DNA of 33,906 nt from Rickettsiales bacterium (GTDB lineage: Bacteria; Pseudomonadota; Alphaproteobacteria; UBA8366), in assembly GCA_002724555.1 (NCBI GenBank), contig PBOZ01000093.1:1-33906 (forward strand), given 5' to 3'. A program made the position numbers and the translations under genes. Below, in pieces: positions 19,457 through 27,110 of the stretch. Under the pieces are notes generated by a model. That model saw only the letters and a program-made list of their open reading frames with translations, did not search any database and was not told where the DNA came from. Within the stretch, counting starts at the first letter, position 1. Each line of letters opens with the position of its first letter.

Positions 19457-19813
19457 CTACCGGTCTAGTATCCGCGCAAAACTCAATTCATGACCGTCTG
19501 GATCAGTTATATGGAAATAACGCTCGCCCCAAGATGCATTCTCGGGCTTCCCGTCTGTCGCGTAACCAGCTGCCAAAGCCAAATTATAAATTTTATCAAC
19601 TTCCTCGACATGAAAAATTATCCGCCCCCACCACTGCCACTCTCGCTCTTCCGATTGGAATGTAAGATTTACAAAACCACTACCGGCGAAAAGACTACTG
19701 AATAACGCATCTGCGCCACCAAATTTGAGCCTGAATCCAAGACTGGTATAAAATTCGATGGAACGCGCCATATCGTGGGTGGCCAATGTGACTGCACTAA
19801 TCCCTTCGATCAT
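19457..19813 (-). CDS. VOC-family (glyoxalase/dioxygenase fold) protein
   Basis: A 118-residue single-domain vicinal-oxygen-chelate protein. Landmarks are the N-terminal ISAVTLATHDMARSIEFYTS strand-helix and the C-terminal FHITDPDGHELSFARIL strand with Glu112 as likely metal ligand; the usual first metal His position appears to be Ser, so metal binding is uncertain. Relatives include glyoxalase I, fosfomycin-resistance proteins and extradiol dioxygenases. It begins 3 bases after the DadA-like gene and is the last gene of an EthD-DadA-VOC operon, which suggests handling of a product of the flavoprotein, such as a keto acid or aldehyde. Substrate unknown. Confidence 0.85.
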   Translation of the reverse strand: MIEGISAVTLATHDMARSIEFYTSLGFRLKFGGADALFSSLFAGSGFVNLTFQSEEREWQWWGRIIFHVEEVDKIYNLALAAGYATDGKPENASWGERYFHITDPDGHELSFARILDR

Positions 19814-19816
19814 GAA

Positions 19817-21061
19817 TTAGAACCGGTCAATCCGATAAGCCTTCATATCGACGCCAGTATTCTCACCGGCAATTAGCGAGGCAATAACTTCCCCTGTCTT
19901 AGGGGCCATTGTCATACCAGTATGACCATGGCCGAATGCGGCAATTAGATTCGGGCATCCCGGAATCTCTCCGAGGAACGGCACAGAATCCGGCGAAGAT
20001 GGCCGTGGCCCCATCCACTCTTCAGTGTCATCGACGTTCAAGTCCGGAAACATTTCCTTTGTGAGTTTTGCAAAGACTTGGGCACGTCGATAATCAGGCG
20101 TGGCATCGACCCCAGCAAACTCGGCAGTTCCAGCGCATCGAACACCCGCATTCATTGAGCTCACAACAAATTTAGACTCAACATTCATAATGGCATTATT
20201 CAGCGTGACACCTGGGTTTTTAAAAACCAAATGGTACCCCCGCTCTGCCTCAAGCGCTACCTTCACACCCAAGTCGCTCATCAATTTACCAGACCAGGCT
20301 CCCATCGCTAGTACAACTTTGTCAGCGGCGATAACGCCGTCATCCGTTTGAATATCCCATGAGCCCAACGTTTTTGGTACCAATCTTTCTACACTACAGC
20401 GGCGAAATTTAACGCCCATCGATTGAGCTTTCTCCGCAAGCACTTTACCAATTTTCCCAGGATCCATGGCTCGACCTTGTTGCTTAATAAGAACAGCCGC
20501 CTCGAACTCTTGTGATAAAGCAGGCTCGATCTCCCTAAGCGCTCCACCTTTGACAAGTTCGACCGGAACCTGCCGCTCACGGCGAAGACGCCAACCAAGT
20601 TGCGACAAATCCGCATCTTCTGCTTTTCTATACACATGCACATAAACCGAATCCCGCACGAGTTCCTCATTGCCGGTTCCAGATAAATGATGGCGATAGA
20701 TATCGACGGTTGGCCGCGTCAGAGCCATCATCGCATCCGCGATCGCATCCAATCCGTCAGTTTTTCCAGATTGGAGAAATTTAACCGCCCAAGGCAAAAA
20801 AGTAGCTGCATAGCCTAGTCGCACAGCAATCGGACCTTCTCGATCAAGTAACCATTGTGGAATATTTTTCCAAAGGCCCGGCATTGATTGGGGAACACAG
20901 GACCAGGGCGATAACGACCCTGCATTTCCATAACTTGCACCCTCCGCTGGCGGATTTCGGTCAAGAAGCGTCACCTTAAATCCACGTTCAGTCAAAGAAA
21001 GAGCCGAACAAATTCCAACTATTCCTGCACCTAATACAATTACTTCTTTGTGTTTTGGCAT
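19817..21061 (-). CDS. FAD-dependent D-amino-acid dehydrogenase (DadA-like)
   Basis: A 414-residue flavoprotein of the DAO/DadA family that oxidises an amino or imino acid to the keto acid, normally passing electrons to the membrane chain. The FAD motif GAGIVG is at 12-17, followed by the acidic strand end LLDRNPPAEGASYGNAGSLSP in two parts around 33-52. The C-terminal FAD-contact segment GHGHTGMTMAPKTGEVIA is typical of DadA. The ATG has GGAAA about seven bases upstream. It lies between EthD-like and VOC genes with gaps of 24 and 3 bases, and divergent from a peptide-type ABC importer, so its substrate may be what that importer brings in. Activity on D-alanine or on hydroxyproline/opine-like imino acids cannot be told apart by eye. 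Confidence 0.88.
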   Translation of the reverse strand: MPKHKEVIVLGAGIVGICSALSLTERGFKVTLLDRNPPAEGASYGNAGSLSPWSCVPQSMPGLWKNIPQWLLDREGPIAVRLGYAATFLPWAVKFLQSGKTDGLDAIADAMMALTRPTVDIYRHHLSGTGNEELVRDSVYVHVYRKAEDADLSQLGWRLRRERQVPVELVKGGALREIEPALSQEFEAAVLIKQQGRAMDPGKIGKVLAEKAQSMGVKFRRCSVERLVPKTLGSWDIQTDDGVIAADKVVLAMGAWSGKLMSDLGVKVALEAERGYHLVFKNPGVTLNNAIMNVESKFVVSSMNAGVRCAGTAEFAGVDATPDYRRAQVFAKLTKEMFPDLNVDDTEEWMGPRPSSPDSVPFLGEIPGCPNLIAAFGHGHTGMTMAPKTGEVIASLIAGENTGVDMKAYRIDRF

Positions 21062-21085
21062 TATAATTTTCCATTTATTGCGAAT

Positions 21086-21421
21086 TTATTTACCGATTAT
21101 TTCTTTTTCTTTTATAATAAAAGTTCGTATTTTCCCAATAATTAGAGCGCCATCTGCATAAAGTGCTTTTGCTTCCGGCGTTTGACTTGAACGCTCAAGG
21201 TCTTCGAGACTGTCATACCAAAGTTCGGCGATCCCATCGACATCGTCTGTTTGTGCAGGAATATCCTCCCGGAAATGTTGATCGGTTATATGACTTTGAA
21301 CGTAACGACGAATACCTGGAACCGCTCTAGCGAGCGGTCCATGGACATTTTCCCAATGCTCAACAAACTCCTCATGCGTGAGCTCTGGCTTGCGAGTCAA
21401 AATTGAAACACGTCTGATCAT
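21086..21421 (-). CDS. EthD-family protein
   Basis: A 111-residue dimeric alpha/beta-barrel (ferredoxin-like) protein. MIRRVSILTRKPELTHEEF followed by EHWENVHGPLARAVPGIRRYV is the EthD signature, with His28 in NVHGPLA. EthD was first linked to ethyl-tert-butyl-ether breakdown but family members are widespread in catabolic operons and their reactions are mostly unknown. It is the first gene of the EthD-DadA-VOC operon and faces the ABC importer across a 90-bp gap holding an inverted repeat. Confidence 0.85.
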   Translation of the reverse strand: MIRRVSILTRKPELTHEEFVEHWENVHGPLARAVPGIRRYVQSHITDQHFREDIPAQTDDVDGIAELWYDSLEDLERSSQTPEAKALYADGALIIGKIRTFIIKEKEIIGK

Positions 21422-21456
21422 TTGATTATAGCTCCGTCGAAACTTTAAAGCATAAT

Positions 21457-21475
21457 AATAGTTGTAATAACTATT
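21457..21475. promoter_or_regulatory. Operator-like inverted repeat between EthD and SBP genes
   Basis: AATAGTT-GTAAT-AACTATT is a perfect 7-bp inverted repeat with a 5-base centre, near the middle of the 90-bp gap between the divergent EthD-like and substrate-binding-protein genes. Its place just above the importer's possible -10 element suits a shared regulator. The arms are AT-rich, which raises the chance expectation. Confidence 0.4.
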
Positions 21476-21491
21476 TCGCGACAGACCTGCT

Positions 21492-21497
21492 TATAAT
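21492..21497 (+). promoter_or_regulatory. Possible -10 element of the ABC importer operon
   Basis: A perfect TATAAT 14 bases before the ATG at 21512. The -35 at 17-base spacing (AACTAT) is poor and overlaps the inverted repeat, so activator dependence is possible. A start about seven bases downstream would leave a leader of under ten bases, consistent with the absence of a ribosome binding site. Confidence 0.35.
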
Positions 21498-21511
21498 GCT
21501 AATTGATTGAT

Positions 21512-23182
21512 ATGCGCCTTCTGCCAATCCTTCTTGCAGCTATTTTTCTCGTGCTGCCAATCACAGCAAGGGCGATGCCGAATGAGCTCGTCATCGGGAT
21601 CAGTCAATTTCCGTCAAATTTCAATCCACTAATAAACAGCATGTTAGCCAAGTCATATTTGCTGGGCATTGCACGCCGACCGATCACCGTCTTCGATCAG
21701 GACTGGAACCTTATTTGCCTATTGTGCAAATCCCTTCCAGATTTAGCTAACGGAACTGCAGTTTTTGAGACGACGGCCAACGGTAAACCAGGTATCGCAA
21801 TCACCTACGAACTTCTCGAAGAGGCGAAATGGGGCGATGGCATGCCTATCACAACCAAGGACGTCCTCTTCACCTGGGAGGTTGGCCGCCATAAATTGTC
21901 CGGCGTAGGTGACACAGAGACATTCCGTCGGATTACGAAAATTGATGTACATAACGACAAAAAGTTCACGTTACATTTAAATAAGCGAACCTGCGACTTT
22001 GCCAGCATCAACAGCTTTGAACTGCTACCTGCTCATATAGACCGTGCGAATTTCAAAAAACCCAGGCAATACCGTAATCGAAGCGCTTATGAGCGCGACA
22101 CGACTAATCCAGGGCTTTGGTTCGGACCATATCGGATAGCCGAAGTGGTCTCAGGTGCGCATGTTGTTTTTGAGCGCAATCCATATTGGTGGGGTAAGCA
22201 ACCACAATTTAGCAGGATAGTTGTTAAGACTATAAGCAACACAGCGGCCATGATCTCTAATCTTTTATCAGGCGAGATCGATTACATAGCGGGCGAGCTC
22301 GGCCTCTCTATCGATCAAGCAATGGCTTTCGAAGAACGGGCGGCCGACCAATTTAATTTCAAATACAAGCCGGGCCTTATCTATGAACACATCGACATCA
22401 ATTTGGATTTACCTGCGTTAAAGGATCTTCGAGTACGACGCGCTCTGATTCATGCAATTGACCGAGAAGCTATCAGTAAAATCTTGTTTGGTGGCCATCA
22501 GCCGGTGGCTCATGGCCAAACCAATCCACTCGATAGCGTTTATTACCCAAAAATTCCAAAATTTGATTATAATCCGAATGAGGCAAAAGCGTTATTGCAA
22601 GATGCAGGTTGGCGCCAAAATAGCCCACGAGACATTCGACAAAATGCAAAAGGCGTCCCGCTCAGCTTTGTTTTTATGACAACAGCAGGCAATAAACCTC
22701 GCGAGCTCATACAACAAGTTTTGCAAAGCCAATGGCGAAAAATTGGTATTGATGTTCGCATCAGAAACGAGCCGCCACGAGTTTATTTCGGTGAGACAGT
22801 TACGAAACGTAAGTTTCGTGGCCTGGCCATGTACGCATGGCTTTCCGCACCCCGCAATATCCCTCGCTCAACCTTACATTCTGAAATGATACCAAGCGAG
22901 GGAAACGGATGGTCGGGCCAAAACTATCCGGGTTATAGCAACCCTCGTCTCGACAAAGTGCTTGATGCTGTCGAAGTCGTCTGCGAACCAAAAGCGAACA
23001 CAGCGCTTTGGAATGAATTGCAGACGATATACTCCAGTGAGTTGCCAGTCCTTCCCCTCTATTTCCGAGCCACGCCGTTCGTTCTGCCTAAATGGTTAAA
23101 GGGTATTCGTCCAACCGGACATCAATATCCGACAACCCTTTGGATCGAGGAGTGGTTCGCCAAAGGACGAAATAGCCAATGA
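21512..23182 (+). CDS. ABC transporter periplasmic substrate-binding protein (family 5, DppA/OppA-like)
   Basis: A 556-residue secreted binding protein. Residues 1-23 form a signal peptide (MRLLPILLAAIFLVLPITARA, then MP) with no lipobox, so it should be a soluble periplasmic protein. The mature part has family-5 landmarks: ELVIGISQFPSNFNPLIN, EEAKWGDGMPITTKDVLFTW, ERNPYWWGKQPQF, LKDLRVRRALIHAIDREAI and the C-terminal ELPVLPLYFRATPFVLP. Family members bind peptides, nickel, opines or sugars. The ATG at 21512 is preferred to the TTG at 21503 because it starts the signal peptide. It overlaps the first permease by 4 bases (ATGA). Confidence 0.93.
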   Translation: MRLLPILLAAIFLVLPITARAMPNELVIGISQFPSNFNPLINSMLAKSYLLGIARRPITVFDQDWNLICLLCKSLPDLANGTAVFETTANGKPGIAITYELLEEAKWGDGMPITTKDVLFTWEVGRHKLSGVGDTETFRRITKIDVHNDKKFTLHLNKRTCDFASINSFELLPAHIDRANFKKPRQYRNRSAYERDTTNPGLWFGPYRIAEVVSGAHVVFERNPYWWGKQPQFSRIVVKTISNTAAMISNLLSGEIDYIAGELGLSIDQAMAFEERAADQFNFKYKPGLIYEHIDINLDLPALKDLRVRRALIHAIDREAISKILFGGHQPVAHGQTNPLDSVYYPKIPKFDYNPNEAKALLQDAGWRQNSPRDIRQNAKGVPLSFVFMTTAGNKPRELIQQVLQSQWRKIGIDVRIRNEPPRVYFGETVTKRKFRGLAMYAWLSAPRNIPRSTLHSEMIPSEGNGWSGQNYPGYSNPRLDKVLDAVEVVCEPKANTALWNELQTIYSSELPVLPLYFRATPFVLPKWLKGIRPTGHQYPTTLWIEEWFAKGRNSQ

Positions 23183-24147
23183 TGCGGTTTCTTATTTTCA
23201 GGGCATCTGAGGCGTTATTGATACTCTTCGTTATGTCATTCGTGATCTATGGACTGATTGGTTTGATGCCAGGAGATCCTATTGATCTAATGATCAACTC
23301 AGACCCCAAATTAACTCCAGCGGACGCTGCACGCCTGAAGGCACTATACGGTCTCGATCAACCAATTCTCGAACGATATTTCAGTTGGCTAACAGCCGCA
23401 CTAGAGGGTGACCTCGGCTACAGCCGAGTACACTCCAAACCAGTTCTCGAAATTTTGATTCCTCATCTCGGAAACACGGTTTTGTTGCTCGGTATCAGTT
23501 TAATAATTTCTTTATTCATTGCTATCCCACTGGGCATTTACGCAGCACTCAATCCTTATTCCCGATGTGACTATGCCGTAAATCTATTTTGCTTTGCCGG
23601 CATCTCTGTCCCCCCTTTCTGGCTCGCATTGCTATTAATCTTGGTTTTTTCGGTAACTTTCGGGTGGCTTCCTGCGGGTGGGATGGAGACAGTGGGGAAG
23701 TATAGCCTCCTCGACCGCACGCAGTATCTCATTTTGCCGGTTGTCACACTTACAATTCATTCCGTTGGAGGCTTCACCAGATTTATGCGTGCCAGTATGC
23801 TTTTGACGCTTCGGCAGGACTACATCAGAACCGCTAGAGCCAAAGGGTTGAGCGAGACCCATGTGGTATTAGGCCATGCGCTTCGTAATGCTTTAACGCC
23901 ACTCGTAACAGTTGTTGCTCTGAGTTTTGGCAGCATGTTTTCCGGTGCATTGATAACAGAAACGATGTTTGGTTGGCGAGGAATGGGAAAAACCATTTTC
24001 GATGCGATCATGGGTAATGATTTTAATCTTGCGCTGATCGGATTGCTGTTGGCGACGGCCTTTACACTCCTTGGAAATTTTCTTGCTGATATCTGCTGCG
24101 CGTGGCTCGACCCCCGCATTAATCTTACGGAGAGACATGCAGAATGA
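23179..24147 (+). CDS. Peptide-type ABC transporter permease, DppB-like
   Basis: A 322-residue inner-membrane permease of the DppB/OppB type with about six membrane spans. N-terminal family features are LILFVMSFVIYGLIGLMPGDPID and LKALYGLDQPILERYFSWL. The ATPase-docking EAA loop is RTARAKGLSETHVVLGHALRNALTP in two parts near residues 217-241. It overlaps its neighbours on both sides by ATGA, so binding protein and both permeases are translationally coupled. Confidence 0.93.
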   Translation: MMRFLIFRASEALLILFVMSFVIYGLIGLMPGDPIDLMINSDPKLTPADAARLKALYGLDQPILERYFSWLTAALEGDLGYSRVHSKPVLEILIPHLGNTVLLLGISLIISLFIAIPLGIYAALNPYSRCDYAVNLFCFAGISVPPFWLALLLILVFSVTFGWLPAGGMETVGKYSLLDRTQYLILPVVTLTIHSVGGFTRFMRASMLLTLRQDYIRTARAKGLSETHVVLGHALRNALTPLVTVVALSFGSMFSGALITETMFGWRGMGKTIFDAIMGNDFNLALIGLLLATAFTLLGNFLADICCAWLDPRINLTERHAE

Positions 24148-25058
24148 GCGCAAAATCCGTTATAATTCAAAGCGTGCATGCAAGAACTTGGCGTCGGTTT
24201 CGAAGGCATAAACTTGCAATGACAAGCCTAATTACATTACTCATTTTGGTCTTAGCAGCTGCAGCAGCCCCATTGATTGAAGCTTGGCTTTGTGTTGACG
24301 CGTTTACGGCCGACCTTCACCAAAGACTTCTAACTCCATCATTAAGCCATCCACTCGGCACCGATGAAATCGGACGCGACCATCTTGCTCGACTGCTTTA
24401 TGGAGGGCGAATTTCACTCACAGTCGGACTTGTGGCGGCGTTTTTCTCAGCTGTTATTGGCACATTGATTGGTATTTGCGCAGGTTATTTCGGGGGGCGT
24501 TTAGACAGTTTATTGATGCGTATTACTGACAGTGTGATCGCCCTGCCTATTTTACCGCTCCTTATCATTCTAGCAGCCGTAGATCTCACAAAGCTCGGTT
24601 TTCAAGAAATCCACGCGAATTCCGAAGACATGAGCCTGTATCGTATCATCGTGATCGTGTCTCTTGTCGGCTGGACCACGGTTGCCCGTTTAGTTCGAGC
24701 CGAAACACTGTCTATTCGCGAACGCGAATTTGTCCGAGCCGCAGTCGCTCTCGGCGCCAATACAAATCAAATCTTATTAACACACATACTGCCGAATGTC
24801 GTCTCACCCATCATTGTGGCAACTACGCTTTCCGTCGGCAACATTATCCTGTTCGAGTCTGCACTAAGTTTTCTCGGACTTGGAATTCAACCCCCTATCG
24901 CAAGCTGGGGCAACATGTTAAGCAACGCGCAAGACCTCGTCTGGTCTTACCCAGAACTGGCTACTTGGCCTGGCCTGTTTATCTTTGTCACTGTGATCGC
25001 CTTCAATTTTTTAGGCGATGGCCTGCAAGATGCTCTCGACCCACGCGCAACTGAATAG
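24144..25058 (+). CDS. Peptide-type ABC transporter permease, DppC-like
   Basis: A 304-residue second permease of the DppC/OppC type. It has the N-terminal cytoplasmic RRFRRHKLAM, the first span, the LGTDEIGRDHLARLLYGGRISL signature, and the EAA loop VRAAVALGANTNQILLTHILPN near 194-215, ending FNFLGDGLQDALDPR. Such pairs normally sit beside two ATPase genes (DppD/DppF); none follows. The next plus-strand ORF is an unrelated Q/N-rich protein, so the ATPases must come from another locus. Confidence 0.93.
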   Translation: MSAKSVIIQSVHARTWRRFRRHKLAMTSLITLLILVLAAAAAPLIEAWLCVDAFTADLHQRLLTPSLSHPLGTDEIGRDHLARLLYGGRISLTVGLVAAFFSAVIGTLIGICAGYFGGRLDSLLMRITDSVIALPILPLLIILAAVDLTKLGFQEIHANSEDMSLYRIIVIVSLVGWTTVARLVRAETLSIREREFVRAAVALGANTNQILLTHILPNVVSPIIVATTLSVGNIILFESALSFLGLGIQPPIASWGNMLSNAQDLVWSYPELATWPGLFIFVTVIAFNFLGDGLQDALDPRATE

Positions 25059-25214
25059 AAATAATTGCTAGCTTATTACCCGGAATTTCAACATTTCATG
25101 ATTTGCAATCAAGCAATAGATAAATTAGCAGATGTGGTTGACTCTTAAATTAAACCCAATTTAGGCTGTCCCTGCCCGAAATTGATCGTTAACTCTCGCA
25201 GAAAGCGGGGAAAG

Positions 25215-25718
25215 GTGACTGATATAGCAACCATTGGGGCCGCGAATAACGGCCAACGTGCTTCTTTTGAGAGTCAAGAACAGCAGTTCACTAAACAGCA
25301 AAACCAAACTAAAATAGAGCAGTTCGATTTTGCGGACCGCCAGTTAGAGCAGACAAAATTAAGCGCAAACGACGCCCATGAAAAAAATCTTAATCTCGCT
25401 TCTGACAATATCCAAAATGCTCAGTCCACTGCTGGCTCACAATTGGAAAGCTCCAGGCAAGAAGAGATCGAGCAAGAAGAACAGGTTGTTAAGGTATCGT
25501 TGAGCGACGCCGCGCAACAAACACAAAATCAAGAAAATCAGATCACGCCGAAAGACGTTAATTCAGCGGAACAAAATAACACTGAAAGAACTAAATTTGG
25601 ATTTGGCGCAGACGACTTTACCCGACTTAACAACGACAATCAGAAGCGTGAAGACACATCCAATGTCGAATCCCGGCAAACTCGGGAATTAGGTCGCGTC
25701 TTAGATACATTCGCTTAA
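25215..25718 (+). CDS. Q/N-rich hydrophilic orphan protein
   Basis: I do not recognise this protein. From the chosen GTG it has about 167 residues, with roughly a quarter Gln plus Asn, many Glu/Asp/Ser/Thr, no Cys, Trp or Tyr and hardly any Pro, so it should be soluble and either disordered or a loose coiled coil. Stretches such as EQQFTKQQNQTKIEQFDF and LSDAAQQTQNQENQITP show the bias. The C terminus is more ordinary (FGFGADDFTRLNND, ETRELGRVLDTFA-like helix). No signal peptide or membrane span. The GTG at 25215 gives MTDIATIGAANNGQ and follows a purine-rich tract; a TTG at 25182 would add 11 residues. It lies 156 bases after the ABC permease on the same strand. Confidence 0.6.
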   Translation: MTDIATIGAANNGQRASFESQEQQFTKQQNQTKIEQFDFADRQLEQTKLSANDAHEKNLNLASDNIQNAQSTAGSQLESSRQEEIEQEEQVVKVSLSDAAQQTQNQENQITPKDVNSAEQNNTERTKFGFGADDFTRLNNDNQKREDTSNVESRQTRELGRVLDTFA

Positions 25719-25899
25719 TCAATTAAGCCCTTTAGATCAACTGTGGCGTTCACCGATGCCAAGGTAGATGCAGCTATTTGCCTATTGGGCAAAATACTTA
25801 AAAAAACTTGTCTTAGTTGGCAACGTCTCTCAACAAAAAAGACGTCTTATCACAATCTTAGGAAATATGGCGCTTGTGCAGCTCGTAATCTCTCATGGC

Positions 25900-25916
25900 T
25901 AGCGATTGAATCGCTA
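25900..25916. repeat. Inverted repeat in the gap after the Q/N-rich gene
   Basis: TAGCGAT-TGA-ATCGCTA is a perfect 7-bp inverted repeat with a 3-base loop, 182 bases past the Q/N-rich gene and before the converging flavoprotein gene. It could form the stem of a bidirectional terminator, though no long T-run follows on either strand. The rest of the 256-base gap (25719-25974) holds no gene I can support. Confidence 0.35.
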
Positions 25917-25949
25917 ATTCTCTGGAAAACAAAAGTCACGCAATCAGAC

Positions 25950-25964
25950 TTTAGTTTGACTAAA
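25950..25964 (-). terminator. Possible weak terminator hairpin after the flavoprotein gene
   Basis: TTTAGT-TTG-ACTAAA is a perfect 6-bp inverted repeat with a 3-base loop, 10 bases past the stop of the minus-strand flavoprotein. It is AT-rich and lacks a clean U-run in the minus-strand direction. Confidence 0.25.
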
Positions 25965-25974
25965 ATTTATTTCA

Positions 25975-27099
25975 CTAATTAAAAAACCTTTCTGGGGAAA
26001 CATCCTCGATAGAGAAACCTTCTTTTATAAATCGGGCGGGCACTTCTCCATGGACTATGAGTGAGCTTGCAAGTTCTCCCAAAGCGGGTGATGTCTCAAT
26101 CCCATACCCACCCTGACCGACCAACCAGAAAAATCCCTTGGCATCCGGCGCACTGCCCACGACGGGCGTCTTATCGGGTACGAAGGTACGCAACCCAGCA
26201 CGGCTATTTGATATGCGTCCCACCTTCATGGTCGTCATTCGTTCTATAGCATCGACAATTAATGCAATGTCCAATTCCTCTGCCTGAGCATCACAGGGCT
26301 CCGCCGGTGTTTCATCCGCCGGTGACGCTAGGAGCTTTCCCGCCTCAGGTTTAAAATACCAATTCTCATTCGCGTCAATTACGAGGGGCCAATTGTCAAT
26401 ATTTACATCGGATGGGGGATCAAAAAGAATTACCGTGCGCCGTTTCGGGGTTAGGCCCATTTGATGAACGCCCCCTCGGTGCGCAATAACATCCCCCCAC
26501 GCACCAGCCGCATTTACGACAATTGGAGATTCAAAAGAAAAGGTCTTTGTTCGAACCCGCCATAGATTGTTAACACGCTGCATTTCTAGCACTTCTGCAT
26601 CGCAGATAAAATCACCGCCCTGACGAGCAAATTTCTTTAAAAAACCGCCATGCAGCGCGTGTACATCGATGTCCATAGATTCGGACTCCAGTATAGCTCG
26701 ATCAAATGCTTTCGGTTTTAGGACGGGAACGATTTTTACCGCGTCTTCAACACTAAGCTCACGCACCCGGCATTTCTCTTGCGACGCCGTATTTTTTAAC
26801 TCATCCAACGCTGCTTTTTGCGATACTTCTCCGACGAACATCGCGCCTCGCGGAGTCAAAATCGGGGCGTCTGAGAATCCCTGCGGTGGCGACAAAAGAA
26901 AGCTCTCACTCAAACGCACCAACGCACGAATAGCCGCATTCCCGTATAGTTTAGTGAATTGCGCAGCCGAACGGCCAGTACTGTGATAACCAGGCTGTTG
27001 TTCCATTTCAAGAAGCAAAACAGATCCATGTTCGATCAACCGATAAGCTATCGATGCCCCGGAAATACCTCCACCAATGACAATAAAGTCGTGTTGCAT
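25975..27099 (-). CDS. FAD-dependent D-amino-acid dehydrogenase, D-arginine-dehydrogenase-like
   Basis: A 374-residue DAO-family flavoprotein. GGGISG (9-14) binds FAD. Long stretches match what I recall of Pseudomonas D-arginine dehydrogenase: GYHSTGRSAA (38-46 region), VNAAGAWGDVIA, PKRRTVILFDPP, WYFKPEAGKLL, RAGLRTF and the C-terminal FFWLVGQGGYGIETSPALGE. From that remembered alignment Tyr52 and the substrate-carboxylate arginines are kept, but the residues matching His48 and the basic-side-chain selector Glu87 are Gln47 and Ala86, so a non-basic D-amino acid is more likely. AGGAG overlaps the RND permease stop, 11 bases upstream of this ATG, tying it to that operon. Confidence 0.88.
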   Translation of the reverse strand: MQHDFIVIGGGISGASIAYRLIEHGSVLLLEMEQQPGYHSTGRSAAQFTKLYGNAAIRALVRLSESFLLSPPQGFSDAPILTPRGAMFVGEVSQKAALDELKNTASQEKCRVRELSVEDAVKIVPVLKPKAFDRAILESESMDIDVHALHGGFLKKFARQGGDFICDAEVLEMQRVNNLWRVRTKTFSFESPIVVNAAGAWGDVIAHRGGVHQMGLTPKRRTVILFDPPSDVNIDNWPLVIDANENWYFKPEAGKLLASPADETPAEPCDAQAEELDIALIVDAIERMTTMKVGRISNSRAGLRTFVPDKTPVVGSAPDAKGFFWLVGQGGYGIETSPALGELASSLIVHGEVPARFIKEGFSIEDVSPERFFN

Positions 27100-27110
27100 C
27101 CGAAGTACTC

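Noticed and set aside
21425-21430. Minus-strand TATAAT just before the EthD-like gene
   Set aside because: Only three bases separate it from the ATG, so transcription would begin inside the coding region, and no -35 is visible.
25743-25982. 79-codon plus-strand open frame starting with GTG
   Set aside because: No ribosome binding site, no recognisable family, biased composition, and it runs into the end of the converging flavoprotein gene; probably chance.
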